Made by a program: the position numbers and the translations under genes. From Polynucleobacter sp. AP-Ainpum-60-G11 (GTDB taxonomy: Bacteria > Pseudomonadota > Gammaproteobacteria > Burkholderiales > Burkholderiaceae), in contig NZ_CP061318.1 in the NCBI RefSeq assembly GCF_018688375.1, positions 310,001 to 374,000 on the forward strand: DNA of 64,000 nt. Reading direction: 5' to 3'. The notes beneath the pieces were generated by a model, which saw only the letters and a program-made list of their open reading frames with translations, was not told the origin of the DNA and made no database searches. Position 1 is the stretch's first letter. Every line of letters begins with the position of its first letter. Positions 27,682-37,347 of the stretch are shown here, in pieces.

Positions 27682-28497
27682 ATGGGCCAAAAACTAGAAA
27701 AACAGATCGTCAAGGTCAATGGGATAGATATTGCCTATCGTTTTGATGGTCCCAGCGACGGTCATGTAGTGATGATGGCTAACAGCTTAATGTCGGATTG
27801 CAGTATGTGGGACTGGAATGTGCCCGCATTAGCGGATCGCTACCGTGTTTTACGCTTTGATAAGCGTGGGCATGGCGACTCACAAACCACACCAGCGCCT
27901 TACAGCATTCCTCAATTAGCTGATGATGCTGTTGCTCTATTGGATGCTCTCAAGATTGATAAAGTGCATTTCATCGGTCTGTCGATGGGGGGTATGATCG
28001 GTCAGCAATTGGGTGCTCGCTATCCAGAGCGTGTTTATTCTTTATCTCTATGTGACACTGCCAGCGAAATGCCTCCCCGCAGTCTCTGGGAAGAGCGTTT
28101 TGAGATTGCCCAACAAGAGGGAATCGCAGGATTGGTAGATGGCACTATTAAGCGCTGGTTCACGAGCCCCTTTATTGCTCGCGCACCTCAAGATATAGCC
28201 AAAGTGCGCGAGATGATTCTGGGTACTGGAGTTGAAGGCTACTTAGGATGTGCAAGCGCGGTCAGGGATATGGCGCAAACCACGATGTTGCTGAAAATTA
28301 AAGCGCCAACACTAGTTCTGACAGGTCGCCAGGATCCAGCCTGTACTGTTGATCAAGCGATTGTGCTCAATCGCATGATTGATGGATCCAAGTTGGTTAT
28401 ATTGGAAGATGCGGCGCATTTATCTAATATTGAGCAGCCAGAGGTATTTAATCGCACCATTCGTGACTTTATTGATACAGTGGACAACTCTTTGTAA
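27682..28497 (+). CDS. pcaD: 3-oxoadipate enol-lactonase-like alpha/beta hydrolase
   Basis: A 271-aa alpha/beta hydrolase. NSLMSDCSMWDWNVPAL and RGHGDSQTTPAPYS resemble PcaD, GLSMGGMIGQ carries the nucleophile Ser, and LVLTGRQDPA plus EDAAHLSNIEQP hold the acid and His. PcaD opens beta-ketoadipate enol-lactone in protocatechuate or catechol degradation. No other pca genes are visible, so it may be a paralogue acting on another lactone or ester. It diverges from the Bug protein gene. Confidence 0.75.
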   Translation: MGQKLEKQIVKVNGIDIAYRFDGPSDGHVVMMANSLMSDCSMWDWNVPALADRYRVLRFDKRGHGDSQTTPAPYSIPQLADDAVALLDALKIDKVHFIGLSMGGMIGQQLGARYPERVYSLSLCDTASEMPPRSLWEERFEIAQQEGIAGLVDGTIKRWFTSPFIARAPQDIAKVREMILGTGVEGYLGCASAVRDMAQTTMLLKIKAPTLVLTGRQDPACTVDQAIVLNRMIDGSKLVILEDAAHLSNIEQPEVFNRTIRDFIDTVDNSL

Positions 28498-28522
28498 GAA
28501 TGTATTTAAATATTAACGTGCT

Positions 28523-28711
28523 ATGGCAATGAAAAAAACGGACCTCTACAAAAACCTTGCTCTGACTACTGCTCAGCGTATGAAAAATGCAGCAAAGACG
28601 CCAAAGCCAGGTGCTGCCGAGAATATTGCGAAATCCAAAAAAGAGCTTGCCAGTAGCAATCCTATGCTCGCTTCTTTGATGGGCAATACAAAGTCTGAGA
28701 AATCCAAATAA
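28523..28711 (+). CDS. Small basic protein of unknown function
   Basis: A 62-aa lysine-, alanine- and serine-rich protein (TDLYKNLALTTAQRMKNAAK and then KPGAAENIAKSKKELASSN). It lacks membrane segments and Cys. The start may be ATG 28523 or ATG 28529. It lies 25 bp after the enol-lactonase-like gene, with biased but plausible coding sequence. I do not recognise the family; a nucleic-acid-associated role is only a guess from its charge. Confidence 0.6.
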   Translation: MAMKKTDLYKNLALTTAQRMKNAAKTPKPGAAENIAKSKKELASSNPMLASLMGNTKSEKSK

Positions 28712-28749
28712 TCACTCTTTATTAAATTGAGTGCCGGTCTATTTCTGTT

Positions 28750-29826
28750 TTGAAGCAAACGCAACCCCTTTTCTTAATTGATCTTCTCAAGGTCTTCGCA
28801 GCGCTGTTAATCATCCTGCATCACCTATCTAGCTACGGCCAGATTGCAGAAGATGCGCGCTTAGTATTGCCGAGCTTGATGACATGGCTCTTTGAGTACG
28901 GTCGTTATGCCGTGCAAATCTTTTTAGTGATGGCCGGCTACTTGGCAGCTCAGTCCCTGAGGCGATTCGCTAATACGAAATTCAGTAGCCAGAATTTACT
29001 GCGAGTCATCATCAATCGCTATTTGCGTTTGTTTGCACCCTATGTTGCCGCTTTGATTTTCACCATGCTTTGCGCTTGGATTGCGCGCTTCTGGGTGAAT
29101 GATGAATTCGTTGGTGAGCAAGAGACCTTGAGTCAATTTATTGCCCACCTGTTTTTTCTGCAGGGCATCCTGGGTCTTGATTCGATCTCTGCAGGTGCCT
29201 GGTATGTGGCGATTGACTGGCAACTATACTCAGTACTGGCCGTCCTACTCATTTCTTTTTCCTCTTATCAAGCCTTGATATGGCTAATCAGCATTGTTGC
29301 CGTAAGCTCTTTGCTGTATTTCAATCGTTCCGCACATTACGAGGCCTACTTTATTTACTTCATTGGCTCTTATGGCCTTGGTGTGCTAGCTTATCTAGCT
29401 AAGAACTTTGCTGATAAGAAGATTCAAGGCTTAGCCAAGCTTGCACTCATTGCTATTGGGGTGATTATTGCTGTGTCCACGCTTCAACAGGTGTGGTTGC
29501 GCAACTTCTTGGCTTGGTTTGTGGCTTTACTGTTATTTGTTTGGGGCAATACTGCTTATCCCTCTGTTGGAACTGCAACGCGAGGATTGAAAGTAATAAC
29601 ACTGCATGTAATCGCTTGGGCTAGCCCCCGTTCTTACTGCGCGTTCTTAATTCACTTTGCATTTATCTTACTGGCAAATACGCTTTACATTGCCTCTGGA
29701 ATGCATGCTCACGAGAGTGGTCTGATTGCAATCAGTCTGATGCTGGGAGTGGTGGTATGTAGCACTATTGCTGCTAGCTACCTGTATCGCTGGGTTGCGG
29801 TTCCCTCAGCGAAGCTGAAACTTTAA
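28750..29826 (+). CDS. Acyltransferase 3 (OafA/NodX-like) membrane protein
   Basis: A 358-aa integral membrane acyltransferase with about ten helices. The N-terminus has the family's LLKVFAALLIILHHLSSYG with the conserved His, and NRYLRLFAPY gives the R.(L)R.P-like segment. SPRSYCAFLIHFAFILLAN is the C-terminal conserved region. Such enzymes O-acylate surface polysaccharide or other envelope sugars. The start is TTG 28750. It is far from the O-antigen cluster, so a link to that glycan is only possible. Confidence 0.85.
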   Translation: MKQTQPLFLIDLLKVFAALLIILHHLSSYGQIAEDARLVLPSLMTWLFEYGRYAVQIFLVMAGYLAAQSLRRFANTKFSSQNLLRVIINRYLRLFAPYVAALIFTMLCAWIARFWVNDEFVGEQETLSQFIAHLFFLQGILGLDSISAGAWYVAIDWQLYSVLAVLLISFSSYQALIWLISIVAVSSLLYFNRSAHYEAYFIYFIGSYGLGVLAYLAKNFADKKIQGLAKLALIAIGVIIAVSTLQQVWLRNFLAWFVALLLFVWGNTAYPSVGTATRGLKVITLHVIAWASPRSYCAFLIHFAFILLANTLYIASGMHAHESGLIAISLMLGVVVCSTIAASYLYRWVAVPSAKLKL

Positions 29827-29835
29827 AGCAACAGC

Positions 29836-30363
29836 TTAAATACCCATATCTTTCAAGACGCGGAAGATTTCTCGATAAGCCTTAGGAGGTTTATTAACTT
29901 CTTTTTCTTTGCGCGCATTGCGGATGAGGGTGCGCATATTCTGGATATCCATATTGGGATATTGCTCAATCATCTTGGTAAAGGTTTCATCATTTGCGAT
30001 TAGGCGATCGCGATAAGACTCCAGATGATGAAGCTTGGCAGTCTCTGCTTTGCTCACGCCCTGAATCGCATCCAAGCGCTTCTGAATCGCATCCAACTCT
30101 TCTTCATCCAAAAAGCGCATGAGTTTGCCAAGGTATTGCTTATGGCGACGAATCGCCTCAAAACTTTTAATCTTGTTAGTTTCTGCAATGGCGGCCTTAA
30201 TGGCCTCATCCAATGGGATGGTCTTTAAAGCATCACTGCTGAGTGCTGCCAGAACCTCGGCCAGCTTTTGGCGCTCAGTCATCTGGCGCTTTAGCTCAGA
30301 TTTGCTGGGCCCCTCATCAAGATCTTCTTTCTTAGGGGTGCGGTTCTTTTCGTTGACATGCAT
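29836..30363 (-). CDS. darP: Ribosome-associated protein DarP (YjgA, DUF615)
   Basis: A 175-aa charged, helical cytoplasmic protein. GPSKSELKRQMTERQKLAEV and ETNKIKSFEAIRRHKQYLGK followed by LMR are diagnostic for the DUF615/YjgA family. DarP assists late 50S subunit assembly around the peptidyl transferase centre in E. coli. It is monocistronic here, converging with the acyltransferase gene with only about 10 bp between them. Identity is good from motif memory; function is transferred. Confidence 0.9.
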   Translation of the reverse strand: MHVNEKNRTPKKEDLDEGPSKSELKRQMTERQKLAEVLAALSSDALKTIPLDEAIKAAIAETNKIKSFEAIRRHKQYLGKLMRFLDEEELDAIQKRLDAIQGVSKAETAKLHHLESYRDRLIANDETFTKMIEQYPNMDIQNMRTLIRNARKEKEVNKPPKAYREIFRVLKDMGI

Positions 30364-30476
30364 GGGGCTATTTTAGACGGGTATTCGCCGTTTCTAGCTG
30401 AATTACCCAATTTCTTCCCATCCGAAGATTTGGTAAATAATAGAGTTTAAAAATAAGCACCTATAAAAGTAGAGAC

Positions 30477-32120
30477 ATGAGCACAACAAGCCATCAAAAC
30501 ACCTACGACTACATCATCATTGGCGCTGGTAGCGCCGGCTGCATGTTGGCCAAGCGCCTCACCGAGAATCCCGCTAAACGCGTGCTCTTAATTGAGGCTG
30601 GTAAGAATGACAATTACATCTGGATCCATGTACCAGTTGGCTATTTATATTGCATCGACAACCCAAGGGCAGACTGGCGCTTTAAGACTGCGGCTGAAAA
30701 AGGTTTAAACGGACGTTCACTGCTGTATCCGCGTGGCAGAGTATTGGGTGGATGCTCCTCTATCAACGGCATGATTTACATGCGTGGTCAGGTTGGTGAC
30801 TATGACTCCTGGGTGGCAGCAACAGGCGATGACTCTTGGTCTTGGCAAAATGCATTGCGTCGCTACAAATCATTTGAGGACTATCACGGCCCAGCTAGCC
30901 AGTGGCACAGCAAAGGTGGTGAGTGGACTGTTTCTAAGCAGCGCTTGCGTTGGCCCATCATGGATATCTTTAGGGAGGCAGCGGTACAAGCCGGCATTCC
31001 CTCATCAGATGACTTTAATCAAGGTGATAATTTCGGGGTTGGCTACTTTGATGTGAGTCAGCGCAAAGGTTGGCGGCTTAATACCTCCAAAGCATTTTTA
31101 CGTGATGCGGCTAAACGGCTAAATCTCACGGTAATTACTGAGGCCATAGTTAATAAATTATTAATCGATGATGTCTCTAAAAATTGCTACGGCGTTCAAT
31201 ACATCAAAGATGGCAAAACAGTAAACGTGCTTTGCAGTAATCACAATGGTGGCTCTCAAGGCGAAGTGATTTTGAGTGCAGGTGCTATTGGTAGTGTCCA
31301 GGTGCTAGAGCGCTCAGGTGTTGGCTCAGCTGCACATCTCAATAAGCTGGGCATTCCGGTGATCGCAGATTTACCTGGCGTAGGTGAGAGCTTGCAAGAC
31401 CATTTGCAATTACGCGTGATCTACAAGGTCAACAACATCAAGACTTTAAACACTAAAGCCAATTCTTTATTGGGTAAGTTGTTAATTGGTATGGAGTATG
31501 TATTTAAGCGCTCAGGTCCAATGTCCATGGCGCCCTCACAGTTAGGTGCTTTTGCATATAGCTCCCCAGATCAGCCTTCAGCAAATTTGGAATATCACGT
31601 ACAACCTTTATCGTTGGAAAAGTTTGGTGAAGATTTACATTCTTTTAATGCGATTACGGCGAGTGTTTGTAACTTGCGACCAACATCTCGCGGTAGTGTG
31701 CACATCAGCTCGATTGATCCAGAAGCGCCTCCAGTGATTGCACCAAATTATTTGTCGACCGAGGAAGATCGCAAAGTAGCTGCAGACTCATTGCGACTCA
31801 CGCGCAAGATTGTGGAAAGTCCTGCGCTCAAGCCGTATACGCCAGATGAGTACAAGCCAGGTAAGCAGTATCAAACTGATGAAGAGCTTATTAAAGCTGC
31901 TGGTGATATTGGTACAACGATTTTTCATCCAGTGGGCACTTGCAAGATGGGGCGCGATGATGATCCGATGGCAGTGCTCGATTCACAATTACGGGTGAGG
32001 GGTATTCATCATCTGAGAGTGGTTGATGCCTCTGCGATGCCGACAATTACCTCTGGCAATACTGCCGCACCTACGATGATGATTGCTCAACGCGCTGCTG
32101 AATTGCTTACTAGTGCGTAG
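30477..32120 (+). CDS. GMC family oxidoreductase (choline dehydrogenase-like)
   Basis: A 547-aa FAD enzyme. The dinucleotide site IIIGAGSAGCMLAKRL is at the N-terminus, and RGRVLGGCSSINGMIYMRG is GMC signature 1. GEVILSAGAIGSVQVLERSG is close to signature 2. FHPVGTCKMG holds the catalytic His and SGNTAAPTMMIAQRAAEL ends the protein. These enzymes oxidise alcohols such as choline, glycerol-type or aromatic alcohols. No betaine genes are adjacent, so the substrate is open. It overlaps the DMT transporter gene. Confidence 0.88.
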   Translation: MSTTSHQNTYDYIIIGAGSAGCMLAKRLTENPAKRVLLIEAGKNDNYIWIHVPVGYLYCIDNPRADWRFKTAAEKGLNGRSLLYPRGRVLGGCSSINGMIYMRGQVGDYDSWVAATGDDSWSWQNALRRYKSFEDYHGPASQWHSKGGEWTVSKQRLRWPIMDIFREAAVQAGIPSSDDFNQGDNFGVGYFDVSQRKGWRLNTSKAFLRDAAKRLNLTVITEAIVNKLLIDDVSKNCYGVQYIKDGKTVNVLCSNHNGGSQGEVILSAGAIGSVQVLERSGVGSAAHLNKLGIPVIADLPGVGESLQDHLQLRVIYKVNNIKTLNTKANSLLGKLLIGMEYVFKRSGPMSMAPSQLGAFAYSSPDQPSANLEYHVQPLSLEKFGEDLHSFNAITASVCNLRPTSRGSVHISSIDPEAPPVIAPNYLSTEEDRKVAADSLRLTRKIVESPALKPYTPDEYKPGKQYQTDEELIKAAGDIGTTIFHPVGTCKMGRDDDPMAVLDSQLRVRGIHHLRVVDASAMPTITSGNTAAPTMMIAQRAAELLTSA

Positions 32121-33042
32121 TCTAAAAACACAAGGCAGTGCGCAGTCGCATTCCGGACTCCCAGCGAGTCACCTGCTGTTAGCGCTCGCCATTGTCGCTG
32201 TATGGGGCACTAACTTTGTAGTGATCAAGATTTCTCTTGATAGCTTCCCACCATTTTTCTTCGCAGCTCTGCGCTATATCTTTGTTTTATTCCCTTTTGT
32301 ATTTTTTCTGCGCATACCCAAAGTGTCTTGGGTTAATTTGTGTATTTATGGTTTGGCCACCGGGGTGGGGCAGTTTGGGGTGATGTATTACGCCGTAGAT
32401 AGTCAGATTTCTCCAGGCTTGGCTTCATTGGTAGTGCAGACGCAAGTTTTCTTTACGATTGGCTTTGCGATGGTATTTGCCAGGGAGGGTCTAAAGCCTT
32501 ATCAAGCAGTTGCAGTTGCCATTGCCATGATTGGACTTGGGATTATTGCGCTGCACACAGATGCCACGACAACTTTCCTGGGTCTCGCACTTGTGGTGTT
32601 TGCTGGTTTCTCCTGGGGGATTGCTAATACCGTCAGCCGAAGGGCGGGCGCCATCAATATGCTGTCTTATGTGGTTTGGGCAAGCGCATTCTCCATTCCG
32701 CCCCTATTTATTGCTTCACTCATTTTTGAGGGCGGCGTTCATCAGTTATGGGAAGTCACCCTGTCAGCCCCCATGGGAGCTTGGGTCGGCGTACTTTGGC
32801 AGTCTTGGGCTAACACCCTATTTGGTTATGCGGCGTGGGGTTGGTTATTGTCAAAGCACCCGGCAGCCGTGGTAGCCCCCGCACCATTGCTAGTACCCAT
32901 CTTCGGGATGGGGGCTTCAGCATTCTTTTTGGGGGAGGCTTTGCCAGCCTGGAAAGTCGAAGCTGCCAGCTTGGTAATTATTGGTCTGATTGTGAATCTC
33001 TTTTGGCCCAGCTTGCGAAGTAGGCTTGCTAAGTATTTTTAG
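32113..33042 (+). CDS. DMT superfamily (EamA) exporter
   Basis: About 309 aa with ten hydrophobic segments in two EamA repeats (ALAIVAVWGTNFVVIKISLD in the first, WGIANTVSRRAGAINM in the second). It probably exports an amino acid or other small metabolite. The frame is open from a TTG at 32083, but GTG 32113 overlaps the upstream stop by only 8 bp and is the more usual arrangement. Coupling to the GMC oxidoreductase suggests joint expression, but the substrate is not known. Confidence 0.83.
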   Translation: MRSLKTQGSAQSHSGLPASHLLLALAIVAVWGTNFVVIKISLDSFPPFFFAALRYIFVLFPFVFFLRIPKVSWVNLCIYGLATGVGQFGVMYYAVDSQISPGLASLVVQTQVFFTIGFAMVFAREGLKPYQAVAVAIAMIGLGIIALHTDATTTFLGLALVVFAGFSWGIANTVSRRAGAINMLSYVVWASAFSIPPLFIASLIFEGGVHQLWEVTLSAPMGAWVGVLWQSWANTLFGYAAWGWLLSKHPAAVVAPAPLLVPIFGMGASAFFLGEALPAWKVEAASLVIIGLIVNLFWPSLRSRLAKYF

Positions 33043-33188
33043 AAAACGACCCCAACTCCACGGGCTAATGTAAAACCCTAATACAAGCCCCTTTTTTTGC
33101 CCCTACATTAACTGTAAGATGACTATTCGCTTTAAGTTGTACCTAAAAAAGAACTTATTTAATTAGCATTTTTAGTCATGGAGACTTT

Positions 33189-34373
33189 ATGAATATTCGT
33201 CATCACATTTTTGCGGTAGCTGCTGCTGCTATGTTTACAACTGGCGCTTATGCTGCCGATATCAAACTTGGCCTTTCTGGCCCATTCACTGGTGGCTCTG
33301 CCTCTATGGGTGTAAGTATGCGTGATGGTGTGCGCTTAGCTGCTAAAGAAATTAATGCTGCAGGCGGCATTAACGGTAACAAAATCGTTTTGGTTGAACG
33401 CGATGACGAAGCTAAAAACGAGCGTGGCGTTCAAATTGCACAAGAATTGATTAACAATGAAAAAGTAGTTGCTACATTGGGTTACATCAACACAGGCGTG
33501 GCATTGGCCTCACAACGCTTCTATCAAGATGCGAAGATTCCAGTAATGAATAACGTTGCTACTGGCTCTATCTTGACCAAGCAGTTCCCTAATGCACCAG
33601 AAAACTATATCTTCCGTAATGCTGCTCCTGACAATATCCAAGCGCCATTGATCGCTAAAGAAGCAGTTGAGAAGCGTGGCCTGAAGAAGGTAGCGATTTT
33701 GGCTGACTCTACAAACTACGGTCAGTTGGGTCGTGAGGACTTAGAGAAGGCATTGAAGGGTTATGGCGTAACACCAGTAGCGGTTGAGAAATTCAACATT
33801 GGTGACGTTGATATGACTTCACAATTGCTCAAAGCAAAAAATGCTGGTGCTGATGTGATTTTGACTTACGCAATTGGACCTGAGTTGGCGCAAATTGCTA
33901 ACGGTATGGCGAAGTTGGGTTGGAAGAAGCCAATGATCGGTTCATGGACATTGTCTATGGCCAGCTTCATTGATACAGCGGGTAAGAATGGTAACGGCGC
34001 AACAATGCCACAAACCTATATTCAAACTCCATCTACAACTGCTAAGCGTAAAGCTTTCCAAGCAGCTTACTTGGCCGAGTTCAAGCCGAAGAACAACAAC
34101 ATTGCATCTCCAGTTTCTGCAGCGCAAGGATATGACTCTGTTTACCTCTTGGCTGCTGCGATCAAGCAAGCAAACAGCACAGAAGGGCCAAAAATTGTTG
34201 CAGCATTGCAAGATTTGAAGACTCCAGTTGATGGTGTTGTGATTACTTACAACAAGCCATTCTCTGCAACTGATCACGACGCTATCAAGATGAAAGACGT
34301 AGTGATGGGTGTTGTTGAAAATGGTCGTGTTGAGTTCTTGAATGCTGAGGACGCAACTCCGAAGAAGAAGTAA
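33189..34373 (+). CDS. livK: Branched-chain amino acid type ABC transporter binding protein
   Basis: A 394-aa periplasmic binding protein with a clear signal peptide (HIFAVAAAAMFTTGAYA then ADIKLGLSGPFTGG). The type I fold is seen in RLAAKEINAAGGINGNKIVL and the later AILADSTNYGQLG region. Homologues bind Leu/Ile/Val but also other amino acids or amides and aromatic acids. A hairpin terminator at 34427 separates it from the permease genes, so it can be made in excess over them. Translation begins after GGAGACTTT, a good ribosome site. Confidence 0.9.
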   Translation: MNIRHHIFAVAAAAMFTTGAYAADIKLGLSGPFTGGSASMGVSMRDGVRLAAKEINAAGGINGNKIVLVERDDEAKNERGVQIAQELINNEKVVATLGYINTGVALASQRFYQDAKIPVMNNVATGSILTKQFPNAPENYIFRNAAPDNIQAPLIAKEAVEKRGLKKVAILADSTNYGQLGREDLEKALKGYGVTPVAVEKFNIGDVDMTSQLLKAKNAGADVILTYAIGPELAQIANGMAKLGWKKPMIGSWTLSMASFIDTAGKNGNGATMPQTYIQTPSTTAKRKAFQAAYLAEFKPKNNNIASPVSAAQGYDSVYLLAAAIKQANSTEGPKIVAALQDLKTPVDGVVITYNKPFSATDHDAIKMKDVVMGVVENGRVEFLNAEDATPKKK

Positions 34374-34426
34374 TTCATGCTAAGTAGCAGGCAAGTTATT
34401 TATTGCACTGCAACATTAGAAATACA

Positions 34427-34452
34427 AAGCGCCGCCCAAAAAGCGGCGTTTT
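34427..34452 (+). terminator. Rho-independent terminator after the binding-protein gene
   Basis: CGCCGC, a seven-base loop (CCAAAAA), then GCGGCG followed by TTTT forms a GC-rich stem with a short T tract about 55 bp past the stop. Partial read-through would keep the permease genes at a lower level than the binding protein, the usual pattern for such transporters. Confidence 0.85.
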
Positions 34453-34510
34453 GCTTACAATGGCAGATTCGTTAATAAAACAGTTTTAAGTATCTTTTAG
34501 GCCAAGAAAA

Positions 34511-35389
34511 ATGGACATGCTTGCACAAATCCTCTCGAGCGGTATCGCTGTGGGGATGATCTATGCGGTAATCGCTTTCGGTTTCCAGCTCACTTTTGCC
34601 ACCTCAGGCACCTTGAACTTCGGTCAAGGTGAAGCGCTGATGTTGGGTGCTCTAGTAGGTTTAACCTGCGTAGACACTTTCGGCATGAACTACTGGGTCA
34701 TGATTCCAGTAGTGTGTTTATTTGGAATGATTCAGGGTGGCTTTGTCGAGCTCATCGGTGTTCGCCCAGCAATCAAAATTAAATCTGAGTTTGGTTGGAT
34801 TATGTCCACCATCGCTCTCGGTATTATTTTTAAGAACGTCGCTGAAAACATCTGGGGTCGCGACGCTTTGCCATTCCCATCACCATTGCCAATGGAGCCA
34901 ATGAGCTTCTTGGGCGCGAGTATTCTGCCGATGGAAATTTTGGTAGTCGTTGGTGCGCTTGTAATGATGTTATTAGTTGAGTTCTTTAACCGTAAAACAA
35001 TTTACGGTAAAGCAGTGGTTGCTACAGCGAATGACCGCGATGCTGCTGGCTTGATGGGTATTAACACCAGCGTCGTAATTACCTTCTCCTATGCGCTCTC
35101 CTCTTTAACTGCCGCATTTGCTGGTGTCTTGATTGCACCTTTGACGCTCACTGGTGCAAGCATGGGTGGCGCATTAGGTTTGAAAGCATTCGCCGTGGCG
35201 ATTATTGGCGGCTTGTCTAGCGGTATGGGAATTATTGTGGGCGGCCTAATTTTAGGAATTGTAGAAACCGCTACTGGTTTTTACGTCTCCACTGGCTATA
35301 AAGATGTTCCAGGTTTGATCTTGCTGTTGCTTGTCCTTGCATACAAGCCATCTGGTCTCTTTGGTAAATCTGCAATTAAGAAAGTTTAA
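34511..35389 (+). CDS. livH: Branched-chain amino acid ABC transporter permease LivH
   Basis: A 292-aa membrane permease with about eight helices. ILSSGIAVGMIYAVIAFGFQ and TSGTLNFGQGEALMLGALVG are typical LivH N-terminal motifs. GGLSSGMGIIVGGLILG near the end is the ABC-contacting EAA-like region. It pairs with the LivM domain of the next protein to form the channel. The last base of its stop codon is the first base of the next ATG (TAATG). Confidence 0.92.
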   Translation: MDMLAQILSSGIAVGMIYAVIAFGFQLTFATSGTLNFGQGEALMLGALVGLTCVDTFGMNYWVMIPVVCLFGMIQGGFVELIGVRPAIKIKSEFGWIMSTIALGIIFKNVAENIWGRDALPFPSPLPMEPMSFLGASILPMEILVVVGALVMMLLVEFFNRKTIYGKAVVATANDRDAAGLMGINTSVVITFSYALSSLTAAFAGVLIAPLTLTGASMGGALGLKAFAVAIIGGLSSGMGIIVGGLILGIVETATGFYVSTGYKDVPGLILLLLVLAYKPSGLFGKSAIKKV

Positions 35390-37317
35390 TGATGAAGAAG
35401 TCCCTAATCCCTCTATTAATTGCAATCGCGGCGCTGTTTACTCTGCCGCTATTCATTCACAATCCTTATTACATCCACTTGGTTGAAACCATTCTGATCT
35501 ACACCATCTTGTTGTTTGGTTTAGATATTGTGGTGGGTTATGTTGGTCAGGTTTCCTTAGGTCATGCAGCACTCTTTGGTATTGGTTCATATACCGCTGG
35601 TGTGCTGTATTTCCACTTTGGCTGGACTATTTGGGGAACCCTCCCAGCATCTATCGTGGTAACCGCGATATTCGGTGGCATCTTGGCTCTACCAGCGTTA
35701 AAGGTTATCGGACCTTACTTGGCGATGGTGACCTTGGCTTTTGGAACCATTGCACAGATCTTGATTAACGAGATGACGTGGTTGACTGAAGGCCCATTGG
35801 GCATCAAGATTCCTAAGCCTGAGCTAATGGGCGTGCCGATGACTAAAGCAGAGTATTTCTGGATGGTCGGCATCATCTTGATTCTCTCCATGATCATCGT
35901 AGACCGTTTTGTTAAATCACAAATTGGTCGTGCGTTTGAGGCATTACGCGATAGTCCTATTGCCTGTGACTGTATGGGTGTCTCCGTATATCGCTTTAAA
36001 GTCATTGCGTTTGTAATCAGCGCCGGCTTTGCTGGCTTAGCCGGTTGCTTGTATGCCTACTCTGAGCAGTACATCTCACCAAATACCTATAACAACGAAC
36101 TGGCAGTTTTGTTCTTGCTAGGCATCATCATGGGTGGACGTAAGTCACGCATTGGTGCAGTTATTGGTGCGGCGATTATTGTGTTGTTGCCAAAACTCTT
36201 GGATGACATTAATTTGTTCCGTATTGTTGCTTCGGTCATCGCTATCGTGGTTGTCGTCGGTGCGGCAATGGCGCTGTCTAAACAGGCCACAACATTAAGG
36301 CGTGTAGCCGTGCCTATCTCTGGTGTCGTTGGCTTGGCAGCGTTTTCATTCTGGCTCGACACAATCTCTGATTGGCGCCTGAGTATTTTCGGCTTCATGA
36401 TTTTGCTAGTGGTGTACTACTTGCAAAACGGTATTGTTGGTTTTGCGAAGAGCTTCTACCAATCGATTGCTGGCAAGACTAAAACTACTCGTGGTGAAGA
36501 AGTTGAAGCAGTGGATGACTCCATCAGCTTTATCAGCAAAGTTAGCGATCAAAATACCGGTGCTGAGCTCCTGAAGGTTGACTCAGTATTGATGCAGTTC
36601 GGTGGTTTGAAGGCATTGAACAACGTTGATCTGAGCATCAAGCGTGGCACTATTCATGGTCTGATCGGTCCTAACGGTTCCGGTAAGAGCACGATGATGA
36701 ACGTGTTGACAGGTATTTATGTGCCTACAGCAGGTAACGTTCTCTATGCCGGTCAAAGCGTTGTGGGCCGCACATCTTCAGATATTGCACTTTCTGGTAT
36801 CGCTCGTACTTTCCAGAACGTTCAGCTCTTCGGTGAAATGACAGCCATCCAAAACATTTTGGTTGGTCTGCACCACACCTTTAAGTCCAATATGGTGGAG
36901 ATTGCACTGCATCTACCGCGTTACAAGAAGGAGGAGGCAGAGGCGCATGCTCGTGCAATGGCTCTTCTTAAGTTCGTTGGCTTGGATGACTTGGCAAATG
37001 AAGAAGCGCGCAACTTGCCATACGGTAAGCAGCGTCTCTTAGAGATTGCTCGTGCCTTGGCTTTGGATCCAGAACTGCTCTTGTTGGATGAGCCAGCTGC
37101 TGGTTTGACAGCGCCGGACATTAAAGAACTCTTGCGCATTATTCGTAAGATCCGCGATAGCGGTATTACCTTCATCCTGATTGAGCATCATATGGATGTG
37201 GTGATGTCAGTATGCGACACCGTTTCTGTATTGGACTTCGGTCAGAAGATTGCAGAAGGTAAACCAGCTGAAGTTCAGGCAGACGAGAAGGTGATTCATG
37301 CCTACTTGGGTACTTAA
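35389..37317 (+). CDS. livM: Fused LivM permease-LivG ATPase
   Basis: A 642-aa fusion of two normally separate subunits. Residues 1 to about 350 are the LivM permease (YVGQVSLGHAALFGIGSYTA; AFEALRDSPIACDCMGVS). Residues 390-642 are the LivG ATPase with Walker A GPNGSGKS, signature LPYGKQRLLEIARAL, Walker B LLLLDEPAAGL and the H-loop LIEHHMDV. The linker (residues 360-390) is charged. Fusion fixes permease and ATPase in one to one ratio. Similar fusions exist in Burkholderiales, so it is not unique, but the length sets it apart from separate LivM. Confidence 0.92.
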   Translation: MMKKSLIPLLIAIAALFTLPLFIHNPYYIHLVETILIYTILLFGLDIVVGYVGQVSLGHAALFGIGSYTAGVLYFHFGWTIWGTLPASIVVTAIFGGILALPALKVIGPYLAMVTLAFGTIAQILINEMTWLTEGPLGIKIPKPELMGVPMTKAEYFWMVGIILILSMIIVDRFVKSQIGRAFEALRDSPIACDCMGVSVYRFKVIAFVISAGFAGLAGCLYAYSEQYISPNTYNNELAVLFLLGIIMGGRKSRIGAVIGAAIIVLLPKLLDDINLFRIVASVIAIVVVVGAAMALSKQATTLRRVAVPISGVVGLAAFSFWLDTISDWRLSIFGFMILLVVYYLQNGIVGFAKSFYQSIAGKTKTTRGEEVEAVDDSISFISKVSDQNTGAELLKVDSVLMQFGGLKALNNVDLSIKRGTIHGLIGPNGSGKSTMMNVLTGIYVPTAGNVLYAGQSVVGRTSSDIALSGIARTFQNVQLFGEMTAIQNILVGLHHTFKSNMVEIALHLPRYKKEEAEAHARAMALLKFVGLDDLANEEARNLPYGKQRLLEIARALALDPELLLLDEPAAGLTAPDIKELLRIIRKIRDSGITFILIEHHMDVVMSVCDTVSVLDFGQKIAEGKPAEVQADEKVIHAYLGT

Positions 37318-37347
37318 TCACTAGAACATATTGAATCGGTAAATACC

